DNA of 64,000 nt, taken from contig NZ_JAYKKJ010000008.1 of NCBI RefSeq assembly GCF_035969385.1, positions 124,001-188,000 on the forward strand, read 5' to 3'. The notes under the pieces are model-generated. The model was not told the DNA's origin, searched no databases, and was given only the letters and a program-made list of their open reading frames with translations. Of the stretch, positions 16,748-25,454 are shown in pieces (the stretch's first letter is position 1; every line of letters starts with the position of its first letter). Position numbers and translations under genes: made by a program. This DNA is from SELP01 sp035969385. GTDB taxonomy: Bacteria > Pseudomonadota > Alphaproteobacteria > Rhodobacterales > Rhodobacteraceae.

Positions 16748-17623
16748 ATGGGTTTCCCGACTGCATTTGAGAATTTCGTTTTCCGTGGCTTCAATTTCTG
16801 GGATCGCGCCAAGCGGTCCGAGTATTGGTGGATATTACCGCTTCTGTGGGCAGGCATCATTGCGATGCTCTACCTTGATCTCGGCGACATCTGGGAGAAC
16901 CTCCAAAACAATGAAAAACCGTCGCTGAACCCGCTGCATTATGGGTCCGGCCTGTTGTTTTTCGTCACGCTGATTCCGCGCTATGCGCTGACGGTCCGCC
17001 GGTTGAACGATGCCGGGCGGTCCCCGAAATGGGCATTGTTGCCGCTCAAGGCGACGATCGTCGCGATCTGGGCGGCGCTGGGGATCCTGTCGGCAGCCCT
17101 GACCGCCGGGATTGGCAGCATGTCGGAAATGGACGGCCTTGCCTTTGCCCTTGGCATCATGGCCCTGACCGACGGTGACACCTTCTGGCCCGCGATGTTC
17201 GCCCTTGCGCAGACCGTGGATGGGTCAACCGTTCTGGACATCCTGCGGGGGATCGACTGGCCCAGCCCGGCAACGGTTGCCGGCAATATATCGAACACGT
17301 TGGCGGTCGATCCGGGCATGGCCAGCGCCGGGATGCTGATCATCGGCGGCCTGATCTTCGGCCCGCCGATCATGATGATGATCTTCATCCTGTTCATGGT
17401 CGCCCCGTCCAAGCTGAACGCGTCGGACTATGCCCGTGGGCAGGCTGCATTTCTGGACCAGCAGCCCCGCAAGGCGCGTCCGGAAAAATCGTCGGCCTAT
17501 GCGGCCTATGCGATCCTTGACAAGATGCACAATGAACCGACCGCCGAAGCAGCGGTGGCCCGCAAGGCCGAGGTACGAAGCCTGTACAAGAGCCGCGTGT
17601 TGGGCCGACCCGCGGGTCAGTAG
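16748..17623 (+). CDS. DUF805 family membrane protein
   Basis: Membrane protein of 291 residues. The N-terminus has the DUF805 pattern: an aromatic segment FENFVFRGFNFWDRAKRSEYWW, a membrane helix, then a second helix ending in YALTVRRLNDAGRSPKW. Further helices occur near 95-120 and 195-220, followed by a charged cytoplasmic tail. The family's function is unknown, although members occur beside stress and envelope genes. It overlaps the convergent gshA by seven bases, so the two transcripts share their ends. Confidence 0.82.
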   Translation: MGFPTAFENFVFRGFNFWDRAKRSEYWWILPLLWAGIIAMLYLDLGDIWENLQNNEKPSLNPLHYGSGLLFFVTLIPRYALTVRRLNDAGRSPKWALLPLKATIVAIWAALGILSAALTAGIGSMSEMDGLAFALGIMALTDGDTFWPAMFALAQTVDGSTVLDILRGIDWPSPATVAGNISNTLAVDPGMASAGMLIIGGLIFGPPIMMMIFILFMVAPSKLNASDYARGQAAFLDQQPRKARPEKSSAYAAYAILDKMHNEPTAEAAVARKAEVRSLYKSRVLGRPAGQ

Positions 17624-18987
17624 CTGAAGTCGCCGTAGATCCGGGTCAGGTCGCCGTTCCAGTCGCCGTTGTAGGCGTCCAGCAGTTCGTCGGCTGGGGT
17701 TTTGCCGGTTTCGACGCTATCCTCCAGCGCGTGCAGGAAGTGCCGTTCGTCCTGTACCATCCCGCCAAGGCCGGGGCGCGCCCGTGCCTTCAGACCGGCG
17801 CGGGCGATATCCAGCACTTCGGTCGCGAGGTCCTGCATCTTGCGCCCGCCGACCGTGGCCTGAAGCCCGTCGACCGAGGCGGCAACCCGCCAAGCCTCGC
17901 GCGTTTCCGCATCCCAGCCCTTGGCCAGGTCCCATGCCGCATCCAGCGACGACTGGTCATACATAAGCCCGACCCACAGCGCAGGCAGGGCGCACAGCCG
18001 CCGCCAGGGGCCGCCATCGGCCCCGCGCATTTCGATGAATTGCTTGATCCGCGCCTCGGGGAAAACTGTCGTCAGGTGGTCCGCCCAATCCGACAGGGTC
18101 GGCGTTTCGCCGGGCAGCGCGGGCAGTTTGCCATCAAGGAAATCGCGGAACGATTGGCCCAGCGCGTTGATATATTTCCCGTCGCGATAGACGAAATACA
18201 TCGGCACATCGAGAACCCAGTCGACCCAGCGTTCGAATCCCATACCGTCTTCGAACACCCAGGGCAGCATCCCGGTCCGGTCGGCGTCCAGATCGCGCCA
18301 GATCCGCGACCGCCAGCTTTTGTGCCCGTTCACCTTGCCATCGAAGAAGGGCGAATTGGCGAACAGCGCGGTGGCCACGGGCTGAAGCGCCAGCGCGACC
18401 CGCAGTTTCTGCACCATGTCCGCCTCGGACCCGAAATCGAGGTTCACCTGAACCGTGCAGGTCCGATACATCATCTGTTTGCCGTGGGTGCCGACCCGGT
18501 CCATGTAGTCGGTCATCAGCCGATAGCGCCCCTTGGGCATCATCGGCATATCCTCGTGGCTCCAGATCGGGGCGGCGCCAAGGCCGATAAACCCCACGCC
18601 GATTTCGTCGGCGATGTCCTTCACCTCGCGCAGGTGGGTATTCACCTCGTCGCAGGTCTGATGGATGGTCTCCAGCGGCGCGCCCGAAAGTTCCAGCTGT
18701 CCGCCCGGTTCGAGCGAAACGTTGGCGCCGTCCTTTTTCAGCCCGATGATATGGTCGCCTTCGAAGATCGGTTCCCAGCCATAGCGGAACCGCAGGCCTT
18801 CCAGCACCGCCTTCACCGACCGTTCCCCGTCATAGGGCAGCGGGCGAAGGGTATCCTTGCAATAGCCAAACTTCTCGTGCTCGGTCCCGATGCGCCAGTC
18901 TTCCTTGGGCTTGCAGCCTTTTTCAAGGAATTCGGCCAGTTGTTCGCGCCGTTCGATCGGGCCGCCGCCGGACTGGGGAATAGACAT
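17617..18987 (-). CDS. gshA: Glutamate-cysteine ligase (plant/alphaproteobacterial type)
   Basis: First enzyme of glutathione synthesis, joining Glu and Cys with ATP. The 456-residue protein is of the GCS2/plant type found in alphaproteobacteria, with the signatures DWRIGTEHEKFGY, NVSLEPGGQLELSG, YRTCTVQVNLDFGSE and RIKQFIEMRGADGGPWRRLCALPALWVGL. It is complete and cytoplasmic. It is transcribed towards the DUF805 gene. gshB is not in the window. Confidence 0.95.
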   Translation of the reverse strand: MSIPQSGGGPIERREQLAEFLEKGCKPKEDWRIGTEHEKFGYCKDTLRPLPYDGERSVKAVLEGLRFRYGWEPIFEGDHIIGLKKDGANVSLEPGGQLELSGAPLETIHQTCDEVNTHLREVKDIADEIGVGFIGLGAAPIWSHEDMPMMPKGRYRLMTDYMDRVGTHGKQMMYRTCTVQVNLDFGSEADMVQKLRVALALQPVATALFANSPFFDGKVNGHKSWRSRIWRDLDADRTGMLPWVFEDGMGFERWVDWVLDVPMYFVYRDGKYINALGQSFRDFLDGKLPALPGETPTLSDWADHLTTVFPEARIKQFIEMRGADGGPWRRLCALPALWVGLMYDQSSLDAAWDLAKGWDAETREAWRVAASVDGLQATVGGRKMQDLATEVLDIARAGLKARARPGLGGMVQDERHFLHALEDSVETGKTPADELLDAYNGDWNGDLTRIYGDFSY

Positions 18988-19049
18988 CTGGATACTCCGT
19001 CAAAAGCGCTGTGTCGGGGGTCAAGTCGTGTCGCTGTTCGGCGGGGAAG

Positions 19050-19565
19050 TCAATGCAGCAGGGCGGCGGTTCGGCGCCAGATGACGACACGCGCAGGGCC
19101 TGTGCGGGAAAGCACATCCAGCAGATCCTGTGTCCGCATACCCGGCAGGGCCGAAAACAGGTCAAACAGATCGTCGGCCCCTTCGGCGTTGACAGGAACG
19201 AACAGCGGTTCCTGACCCGCCGCGCGCAGAACCCAGTGCGGCGGCGTGCCGGTGGGGTCGTATTCAAGGCTGGTCAAATCGCCCATTTCCATCACCCCGC
19301 CAGACAAGGGGCCATAATAGACCAGCCGCCGTTCGTCGATCGTGACGATCCCTGCCCCGCCGCCGCCACGCCGGAACCGTCCCTTTTGCAGCCCCGCAAT
19401 CGCCAGCAGAACCGCCGCGAGGGTCAGCGCCCAGCCGATCCATTGCAGCACGCCGAAACTGGTCAGGCCCCACCAAAGCCCAAGCGCCAGCACTGACAGT
19501 GCGGTCAGCAACTCGCGCCAGCGCCAAAGGGCCGCGCGGGCTTCGGGGCGGAGGAACTCAGCCAT
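19050..19565 (-). CDS. Unknown membrane protein with two N-terminal helices
   Basis: A 171-residue protein I do not recognise beyond being typical of Rhodobacteraceae. Two hydrophobic helices (about 20-58) are followed by a soluble domain with GIVTIDERRLVYYGPLSGG, a PH-like or DUF2244-like beta pattern, and a C-terminal helical part. I start it at ATG 19565 (MAEFLRPEARAAL), which overlaps the end of the upstream GNAT gene by eight bases; the longer open frame upstream has no protein-like composition. It belongs to the rsmE-GNAT-this-gene transcript. Confidence 0.7.
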   Translation of the reverse strand: MAEFLRPEARAALWRWRELLTALSVLALGLWWGLTSFGVLQWIGWALTLAAVLLAIAGLQKGRFRRGGGGAGIVTIDERRLVYYGPLSGGVMEMGDLTSLEYDPTGTPPHWVLRAAGQEPLFVPVNAEGADDLFDLFSALPGMRTQDLLDVLSRTGPARVVIWRRTAALLH

Positions 19566-20397
19566 CACATCTCTCCGGCTTGGAAAACAAGGCGAGCGTC
19601 CAATCCCCGATCCGTTCGAACCCAATCGCGACATAGGCCCGCGCGGCGCTGTCCGAGGCGGCGAAAAGCGTGGCGCGTTGGACACCGCGATCGCGTGCTT
19701 CGGCCAGATGCAGGGCCAGCGCGCGGCGAGCGTGGCCACGTCCCCGCAGATCGGGCGGGGTATAGACGCCGCCGATCTGCACGGCAGTGGGTTGCCAGGC
19801 ATTGAACCCGGTCGTCGAAAGCGCCCGGCCGTCGTGCATCAAGACCCGGTGCGAGCCGTGTTCGATATATTGGTCCACCGCCTTTTCACCATCGGCCCGT
19901 GCGGCCTCAGGCGCCATGCCCAGCGCCTCTTCACTATATGCCGCGCGCCAGCCGATCATTTCGTCCCGGTCTGCATCTTGAAGCGGGTGAAGCAGTCCAG
20001 CTCCGTCCGGAACGGTCAGTCTGGACAGATCCAGGTCGAAATGGGGCTCGTCCCGGTTCAGGGTCATCAGCACCCCATCAAGGCCCAACCGCCGTAACAA
20101 GGCGCGCGACTGGTCCTTGGGGCCGATGACGCCGGCAATGTCGCGACCGCGCAGGACAGTGGCCGCATCTTCGAACTCCATCCCCGGCAGGGCCGGCATC
20201 ACCATGCCACCCTTGCCGATGGTCAGGACACCAGTGACTTCATCCCCTTTGGCCGTGAACCACATCGACGGGGCATAGGGGTGGTCGCCATCCAGCCCGA
20301 ACCGGTCAAGGTTCGACAGGTGAAACATCGTCTGGGTGATCCGCTGTTCAAGAAAGGTCCGGATCGCGGGCAGGTCCGCCGGCGTCGCCCGCTGCAT
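19558..20397 (-). CDS. GNAT family N-acetyltransferase
   Basis: Acetyltransferase of about 279 residues. The C-terminal half has the GNAT acetyl-CoA motif (IGGVYTPPDLRGRGHARRAL) with Q/RxxGxG/A spacing and SARAYVAIGFERIGDW. The N-terminal half is a diverged second domain. I take ATG 20397, which overlaps the rsmE stop as TGATG; an ATG two codons upstream is equally possible. The substrate is unknown; the position behind rsmE hints at no specific function. Confidence 0.82.
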   Translation of the reverse strand: MQRATPADLPAIRTFLEQRITQTMFHLSNLDRFGLDGDHPYAPSMWFTAKGDEVTGVLTIGKGGMVMPALPGMEFEDAATVLRGRDIAGVIGPKDQSRALLRRLGLDGVLMTLNRDEPHFDLDLSRLTVPDGAGLLHPLQDADRDEMIGWRAAYSEEALGMAPEAARADGEKAVDQYIEHGSHRVLMHDGRALSTTGFNAWQPTAVQIGGVYTPPDLRGRGHARRALALHLAEARDRGVQRATLFAASDSAARAYVAIGFERIGDWTLALFSKPERCDG

Positions 20398-21116
20398 CAC
20401 CAATCCCCCAGCGCCTGCTGCCAGAGGGTCAGCGCCGCGACCGCCGCCGTGTCGGCCCGCAGGATACGAGGCCCGAGGCTGACCGGGTGGGCGAAGGGCT
20501 GCGCGCGCAGGCGCTTGCGCTCCGCCTCGGAAAACCCGCCTTCGGGACCGATCAGGATCGCCCAGGGGCCCGGCCCAGCATCGCGCAGCACCTGCCCGGC
20601 GCCAACTAGCGCCTCGTCACAGAACATCAATTGCCGCCCCGCGGGCCAGTCGGCCAGCAGGCGGTCAAGTTTCACCGGCTCGGCCACCTCGGGCACATAG
20701 GTGCCGCCGCATTGTTCCGCCGCTTCGACCGCGTGGGCCTGAAGCCGGTCTACCCGGACCCGTTCCGAATTGGTGAAATCGGTCAGCACCGGCAGGATGC
20801 GGGCCGCGCCCATTTCGGCGGCCTTTTCAACGATGAAATCGGTCCGCGCTTTCTTGATCGGCGCAAAACACAGCCACAGGTCCGGGGGCATTTGCAGGGG
20901 TCGGGTCTGGGCAAGACAGGTCAGCGCGCCGCCCCGTTTGCCCGCCTCTGCCACCTCGACATCCCATTCCCCGTCGCGCCCGTTGAACAGCGACAGGACC
21001 GTCCCCACGGCCAGCCGCATCACCCCGAACAGATAATGCGCTTGATCCCGTTCCAACAGAACGGTTTGCCCTTTGCCCAAGGGCTGATCTACATACAGTC
21101 GAACCTTCGATGCCAT
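20397..21116 (-). CDS. rsmE: 16S rRNA (uracil(1498)-N(3))-methyltransferase RsmE
   Basis: SPOUT-family rRNA methyltransferase that methylates N3 of U1498 in 16S rRNA. The 239 residues include HYLFGVMRLAVGT in the PUA-like N-terminal domain, IKKARTDFIVEKAAEMGAA, and the SAM-binding knot region ILIGPEGGFSEAERK and SLGPRILRADTAAVAAL. The start at 21116 (MASKVRLYVD) lies only 12 bases from the divergent ubiA start; an alternative ATG at 21128 would abut ubiA exactly. Confidence 0.93.
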   Translation of the reverse strand: MASKVRLYVDQPLGKGQTVLLERDQAHYLFGVMRLAVGTVLSLFNGRDGEWDVEVAEAGKRGGALTCLAQTRPLQMPPDLWLCFAPIKKARTDFIVEKAAEMGAARILPVLTDFTNSERVRVDRLQAHAVEAAEQCGGTYVPEVAEPVKLDRLLADWPAGRQLMFCDEALVGAGQVLRDAGPGPWAILIGPEGGFSEAERKRLRAQPFAHPVSLGPRILRADTAAVAALTLWQQALGDW

Positions 21117-21128
21117 GAGGCGGACCAT

Positions 21129-22088
21129 ATGACCGAAGCAAAGCCGACGCCAGAGGGACAAGTTGCCGATGCAGTCGCCGGAAACTGGGTGGACACAAAG
21201 GCCCCCGTCGCCGCCCGGCCCTTTCTGCGGCTGAGCCGGGTTGACCGGCCCATCGGGACCTGGCTGCTGTTTATTCCCTGCCTCTGGGGGTTGGGTCTGG
21301 CCAGCTTGTCGACGGGCCGGTTCGGGGCGCATGACCTTTGGACGGTGGCCGGGTGCGGGCTGGGCGCGCTTCTCATGCGCGGGGCCGGCTGCACCTGGAA
21401 TGACATTACTGACAGGAATATCGACGGGTCCGTCGCGCGGACGAGGTCACGGCCCATCCCGTCCGGTCAGGTCACGGTCCGGGGGGCACTGGTCTGGATG
21501 GTGGTGCAGGCGCTTATCGCCTTTGTGATCCTTCTTACATTCTATCCGACAGCCATCTGGCTGGGCATCGCGGCGCTTCTTCCGGTCGCGATCTACCCCT
21601 TTGCCAAGCGGTTCACCTGGTGGCCGCAGATCTTCCTAGGGCTGGCCTTCAACTGGGGGGCCTTGCTGGCATGGGCCGCGCATACCAACAGCCTGGGCTG
21701 GCCAGCGGTGGGGCTTTACCTTGGCGGCATCTTCTGGACCCTGTTTTACGACACGATCTATGCCCATCAGGACGCCGAGGATGACGCCCTGATCGGGGTG
21801 AAATCCACCGCCCGCCTGTTCGGCGACAACAGCCCCCGCTGGCTGCGCCGGTTCCTGATCGGCACGGTTATCATGTTGGGTGCCGCGACCCTGACCGCGA
21901 CGATCGACCGGTCGGTGCTGTCGCTGGTTGTGGCGGTCTGCGGAATATGGGCGATGGGTTGGCACCTGATGGCCCAATTGGCCCGTTTCAATCCGGAAGA
22001 TGGTGCCGGATTGTTGCGCCTATTCCGGTCGAACAGGAACGCCGGATTGATCCCTGTGCTGTTTTTCGCCGCCGCCTGGTTCCTTTGA
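21129..22088 (+). CDS. ubiA: 4-hydroxybenzoate polyprenyltransferase
   Basis: Membrane prenyltransferase that attaches the polyprenyl tail to 4-hydroxybenzoate in ubiquinone synthesis. The 319-residue protein has eight or nine membrane helices and the two Asp-rich motifs: NDITDRNIDGSVARTRSRPI (about 100-119) and YDTIYAHQDAEDD (about 212). The ATG at 21129 has GAGGCGG five bases upstream, inside the 12-base divergent gap with rsmE. The polyprenyl diphosphate synthase that makes its substrate is encoded about 16 kb to the right. Confidence 0.94.
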   Translation: MTEAKPTPEGQVADAVAGNWVDTKAPVAARPFLRLSRVDRPIGTWLLFIPCLWGLGLASLSTGRFGAHDLWTVAGCGLGALLMRGAGCTWNDITDRNIDGSVARTRSRPIPSGQVTVRGALVWMVVQALIAFVILLTFYPTAIWLGIAALLPVAIYPFAKRFTWWPQIFLGLAFNWGALLAWAAHTNSLGWPAVGLYLGGIFWTLFYDTIYAHQDAEDDALIGVKSTARLFGDNSPRWLRRFLIGTVIMLGAATLTATIDRSVLSLVVAVCGIWAMGWHLMAQLARFNPEDGAGLLRLFRSNRNAGLIPVLFFAAAWFL

Positions 22089-22117
22089 TTGCACACCGGG
22101 GCCGCAGGGCCTAAGGA

Positions 22118-24058
22118 ATGGCTGGTTCCAACAAGAAGCTGGTCCGTATGCGCCTGTCCGCCCTGTTCCTTCGTATCGCCGTCTTTGTCGCGGCTGCCCT
22201 CATTACCTGGGGCGCTGCACGTGTTTCGGTGACGGTTCTGGAACAGCGTTCGACGGTTGCCGTGCAAGAGGCGCTTCTGGACGAGGGGCAGGAATGGCCC
22301 ACGGTCATTGCCGACGGGTTGCAGATCATCCTTGAGGGCGAGGCCCCGAGCGAGGCCGCCCGGTTCCGCGCCATGACCATTTCCGGCCGGATCGTCGACG
22401 CCAGCCGCGTCATCGACAACATGCATGTGACCGATCCCGAAGGGCTGGCACCGCCGTCCTTCGCCATCGAAATTCTACGCAACGACAGCGGCGTTTCCCT
22501 GATCGGCCTGATACCGGCAGCCACGGACAGGGACGCCCTGTCGGCCCGCATTGCCCGGATCGCAGACGGCCAGCCTGTCACCGATCTTCTGGAAAGCGCC
22601 GATTACCCGATGCCGGACAACTGGCGGCCAGCGCTGAACTATGCGGTCGATGCATTGGCGCAGCTTCCCCGGTCGAAGATCTCTGTTGCGGCGGGCCGGG
22701 TCGAAATTACCGCGATTTCCGACAGTGCCGACCAGAAACGGCTGCTTGAAGCCCGGCTTAGCCGCGAAGCCCCCGATGGTGTGCGCCTTGCCCTGCAGAT
22801 CACTGCGCCGCGCCCGGTCATCTCTCCCTATATCACCCGCTTTACCGTGGATGCGGACGGCGCCCGTTTTGCCAGCTGCACCGCCGACACGGAAGAGGCG
22901 CGGGGCAAGATCGTTGCCGCCGCGACCGCCGCCGGACTGGTGGGGCGTGTCAACTGCACGCTGGCGCTTGGCGTGCCGTCGGCCACGTGGTCCGACGCGG
23001 TATCCTTGTCCATCGGCGCGGTTGCCGAACTGGGCGGAGGCACAGTGACGATCTCGGACGCGGATATCGCGCTCGTGGCGCCGGAAGGCACCGATCAGGC
23101 GCTGTTCGACAGGGTCGTCGGCGCATTGGACAATGACCTTCCCGACCTGTTTGCACTGGACGCGACCCTGCCGGTCGCGCCCGAGGCCGACGAACAGGGC
23201 CCTCCAGAATTCACCGCGACCCTGAGCCCCGAAGGGTTGGTGCAACTGCGCGGCAAGATTTCCGACGACCTGATGAACCAGACAGTCGAGAACTATGCCC
23301 AAGCGAGGTTTGGCCGGGATGCGGTGCGCATGGGAACGCTTGTGACCGATGGCCTGCCCCGCGGCTGGGCCGTGCGTGTTCTGGCCGGTATCGAAGGGCT
23401 GTCCTACCTGTCGAATGGATCGGTCGTGGTATCCCCTGAAAACCTGACCCTGCGCGGCAATACCGGCGACCCGGACGCCAGCGCCGAGGTGTCGCGTCTG
23501 CTAATCGAGAAACTGGGCGAAGCCGCGCAATTCAGTGTCGATGTCACCTATGTCGAGGCGCTGGACCCCATCGCTGCCTTGCCAACGCCGGAAGAATGTA
23601 TCGCCCAGATCGGCATCGTGACGGCGGAACGGAAGATCCTGTTTGATCCGGGATCGGATTCGCTGACAGCCGACACCCAGCCGGTGATCGACGATATTGC
23701 AGAGGTGTTGCGGGCCTGTCTGGACATCCCGATGGAGATCGCAGGCTATACCGACAGCCAGGGCCGCGAGGAAATGAACCTTGCCCTGTCCAAGAACCGG
23801 GCCGAGGCGGTGCTGACCGCGCTGCGCGCGCGCCGCGTGCCAACCGGCGGCTTTGTGGCCAATGGCTATGGCGAAGCGGACCCGATTGCGGATAATGAAA
23901 CCGAAGAGGGCCGCGAGGCGAACAGGCGGATTGAATTCCGCCTGATCCAGCCAGAGCCGACCCCGGAAGAACAGACCGCGCTGGAAGCGGCGGAAGACGC
24001 ACCAGCCGAGGACAGCAGCGAAGACGCCCCGCAAGATGCGGAAAGCACGGCGGAATAA
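22118..24058 (+). CDS. Large OmpA-family envelope protein with BON-like repeats
   Basis: Envelope protein of 646 residues. An N-terminal membrane anchor (about 14-36) is followed by a long region of repeated BON-like beta-alpha units (for example DGLQIILEGEAPSEAARFRA, and again about residues 110 and 370), and a C-terminal OmpA peptidoglycan-binding domain at about 490-620 (KILFDPGSDSLT, AGYTDSQGREEMNLALSKNRAEAV, GYGEADPIADN, GREANRRIEF). The last 30 residues are an acidic Ala/Glu tail. It probably tethers the envelope to the cell wall. The next gene, encoding a membrane-anchored coiled coil, is cotranscribed. Confidence 0.88.
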   Translation: MAGSNKKLVRMRLSALFLRIAVFVAAALITWGAARVSVTVLEQRSTVAVQEALLDEGQEWPTVIADGLQIILEGEAPSEAARFRAMTISGRIVDASRVIDNMHVTDPEGLAPPSFAIEILRNDSGVSLIGLIPAATDRDALSARIARIADGQPVTDLLESADYPMPDNWRPALNYAVDALAQLPRSKISVAAGRVEITAISDSADQKRLLEARLSREAPDGVRLALQITAPRPVISPYITRFTVDADGARFASCTADTEEARGKIVAAATAAGLVGRVNCTLALGVPSATWSDAVSLSIGAVAELGGGTVTISDADIALVAPEGTDQALFDRVVGALDNDLPDLFALDATLPVAPEADEQGPPEFTATLSPEGLVQLRGKISDDLMNQTVENYAQARFGRDAVRMGTLVTDGLPRGWAVRVLAGIEGLSYLSNGSVVVSPENLTLRGNTGDPDASAEVSRLLIEKLGEAAQFSVDVTYVEALDPIAALPTPEECIAQIGIVTAERKILFDPGSDSLTADTQPVIDDIAEVLRACLDIPMEIAGYTDSQGREEMNLALSKNRAEAVLTALRARRVPTGGFVANGYGEADPIADNETEEGREANRRIEFRLIQPEPTPEEQTALEAAEDAPAEDSSEDAPQDAESTAE

Positions 24059-24076
24059 CACAAGGGACGACGGGAC

Positions 24077-24403
24077 GTGAACAGAGCCGAAACGATCTTT
24101 GCGATGGCCATCATCCTATTCGTGGCCTTTTGCCTTGGGTGGTTTGCCAGCTGGCTGGTGAACCGCTTTACCCGCGTCACAAAGGCCGAGATTGGTGAAT
24201 TGGACCGCATGGCCCAATCTCTGCACGAGGCCGAGGAAACCCGCGATCAGGCGATCATCTACCTGCAACAGCGCGAGGCAGAGATCACCAACCAGCTGAC
24301 CCAGACCGAGGCCGAACTTCGTGCCGCGATGGATGGTTTGCGGGACGCACGGCATGAAGCCGAAGAACTGCGCAGCTATATCGAACGCAACAACATGGGC
24401 TAG
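24077..24403 (+). CDS. Small membrane-anchored coiled-coil protein
   Basis: A 108-residue protein starting at GTG 24077, 18 bases after the OmpA-like gene, with GGGAC upstream. One N-terminal membrane helix (IFAMAIILFVAFCLGWFASW) is followed by a Glu/Gln-rich coiled coil to the C-terminus. Function is unknown; position suggests it acts with the preceding envelope protein. Its stop TAG overlaps that of the convergent Sua5 gene at a shared CTAG. Confidence 0.75.
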   Translation: MNRAETIFAMAIILFVAFCLGWFASWLVNRFTRVTKAEIGELDRMAQSLHEAEETRDQAIIYLQQREAEITNQLTQTEAELRAAMDGLRDARHEAEELRSYIERNNMG

Positions 24404-25359
24404 GCCGGGCGCGGCGCCGCCGCCCGTTTCAGCCGATCGTTGATTGCCCGCCCCAGCCCGTGGTCGGGGATCGGGGCCACAGCAATCCGCTCTGCCCCCA
24501 TTGCATCCAGCCGGTGCAGGCAATCGAATAGATGGGCCGCCGCCTCGGTCAGGTCGCCGCTCTCAGACAGGCTCAGGTCGCCCGCGACGGGGCCGAACCC
24601 CAGCATCACCTCTCTCTGTTCAGGCACCGTCGCGTTCAGCCGAATCGCGCCGCGCGGGGCGTAATGCGACGTGAGCAGCCCCGGCGCCTTGGGCGCGTGA
24701 TCGTCGCTGATCGGCCCGGCCTCCAACGCTTTTCCAAGGCAGGCCTCGATCGCCTCGGACGGGAGACCGCCCGCCCGCAACAGGCGGGGCGACCCGGCGC
24801 AATCGACGATGGTGCTTTCGACCCCCACGGCGCAGGCCCCGCCATCGACCACCGCGTCGATCCGCCCGGACAGGCCGGACAGGACATGGGCCGCCGTGGT
24901 CGGGCTGACCCGTCCCGAAGGATTTGCAGAGGGGGCCGCGACAGGCCCGCCAAAGGCCCGCAGCACCCCCTGGGCCACCGGATGATCCGGCACCCGGATC
25001 GCAAGGGTATCAAGCCCCGCGGTGACCAGTTTCGAGATGCCCGCGCTGTCGCGCACCGGCAGAACGATGGTCAGGGCGCCCGGCCAGAAAGCCTGTGCCA
25101 GCATCCGCGCCTCGCGGTTGAAGATGACAAAGCGTTCTGCGGCGTCGAGATCCGGCACATGCACGATCAGCGGGTTGAAACTGGGCCGCCCCTTGGCGGC
25201 GTAAATTCCGGCGACCGCGCGATCATTCCGTGCGTCTGCGCCCAGCCCGTAGACCGTTTCGGTCGGAAAGGACACAAGGCCCCCTGACCCAAGCAGCGCC
25301 GCCGCCCGCGCCAACCCGGCCGCGTCCGCGGCAAGATGTTCGGTTGCTTTCAAAGTCAT
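24400..25359 (-). CDS. L-threonylcarbamoyladenylate synthase (Sua5 type)
   Basis: Makes threonylcarbamoyl-AMP from Thr, bicarbonate and ATP for the t6A modification at position 37 of ANN-decoding tRNAs. The YrdC domain is complete: LVSFPTETVYGLGADA, IYAAKGRPSFNPLIVHV, LAIRVPDHPVAQ, AAPSANPSGRVSPT and VESTIVDC. The extra C-terminal domain (SHYAPRGAIRL onward) makes it a two-domain Sua5 rather than the short TsaC. 319 residues. Confidence 0.94.
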   Translation of the reverse strand: MTLKATEHLAADAAGLARAAALLGSGGLVSFPTETVYGLGADARNDRAVAGIYAAKGRPSFNPLIVHVPDLDAAERFVIFNREARMLAQAFWPGALTIVLPVRDSAGISKLVTAGLDTLAIRVPDHPVAQGVLRAFGGPVAAPSANPSGRVSPTTAAHVLSGLSGRIDAVVDGGACAVGVESTIVDCAGSPRLLRAGGLPSEAIEACLGKALEAGPISDDHAPKAPGLLTSHYAPRGAIRLNATVPEQREVMLGFGPVAGDLSLSESGDLTEAAAHLFDCLHRLDAMGAERIAVAPIPDHGLGRAINDRLKRAAAPRPA

Positions 25360-25454
25360 GACGTGGCGTTCCTGTTGCGGGCTCAGGCCGGGTTGTTACC
25401 TTCAAAGCCGTTTCCACACCAGAGACTTGCAACCATTCGCAGGACATTACCGCC

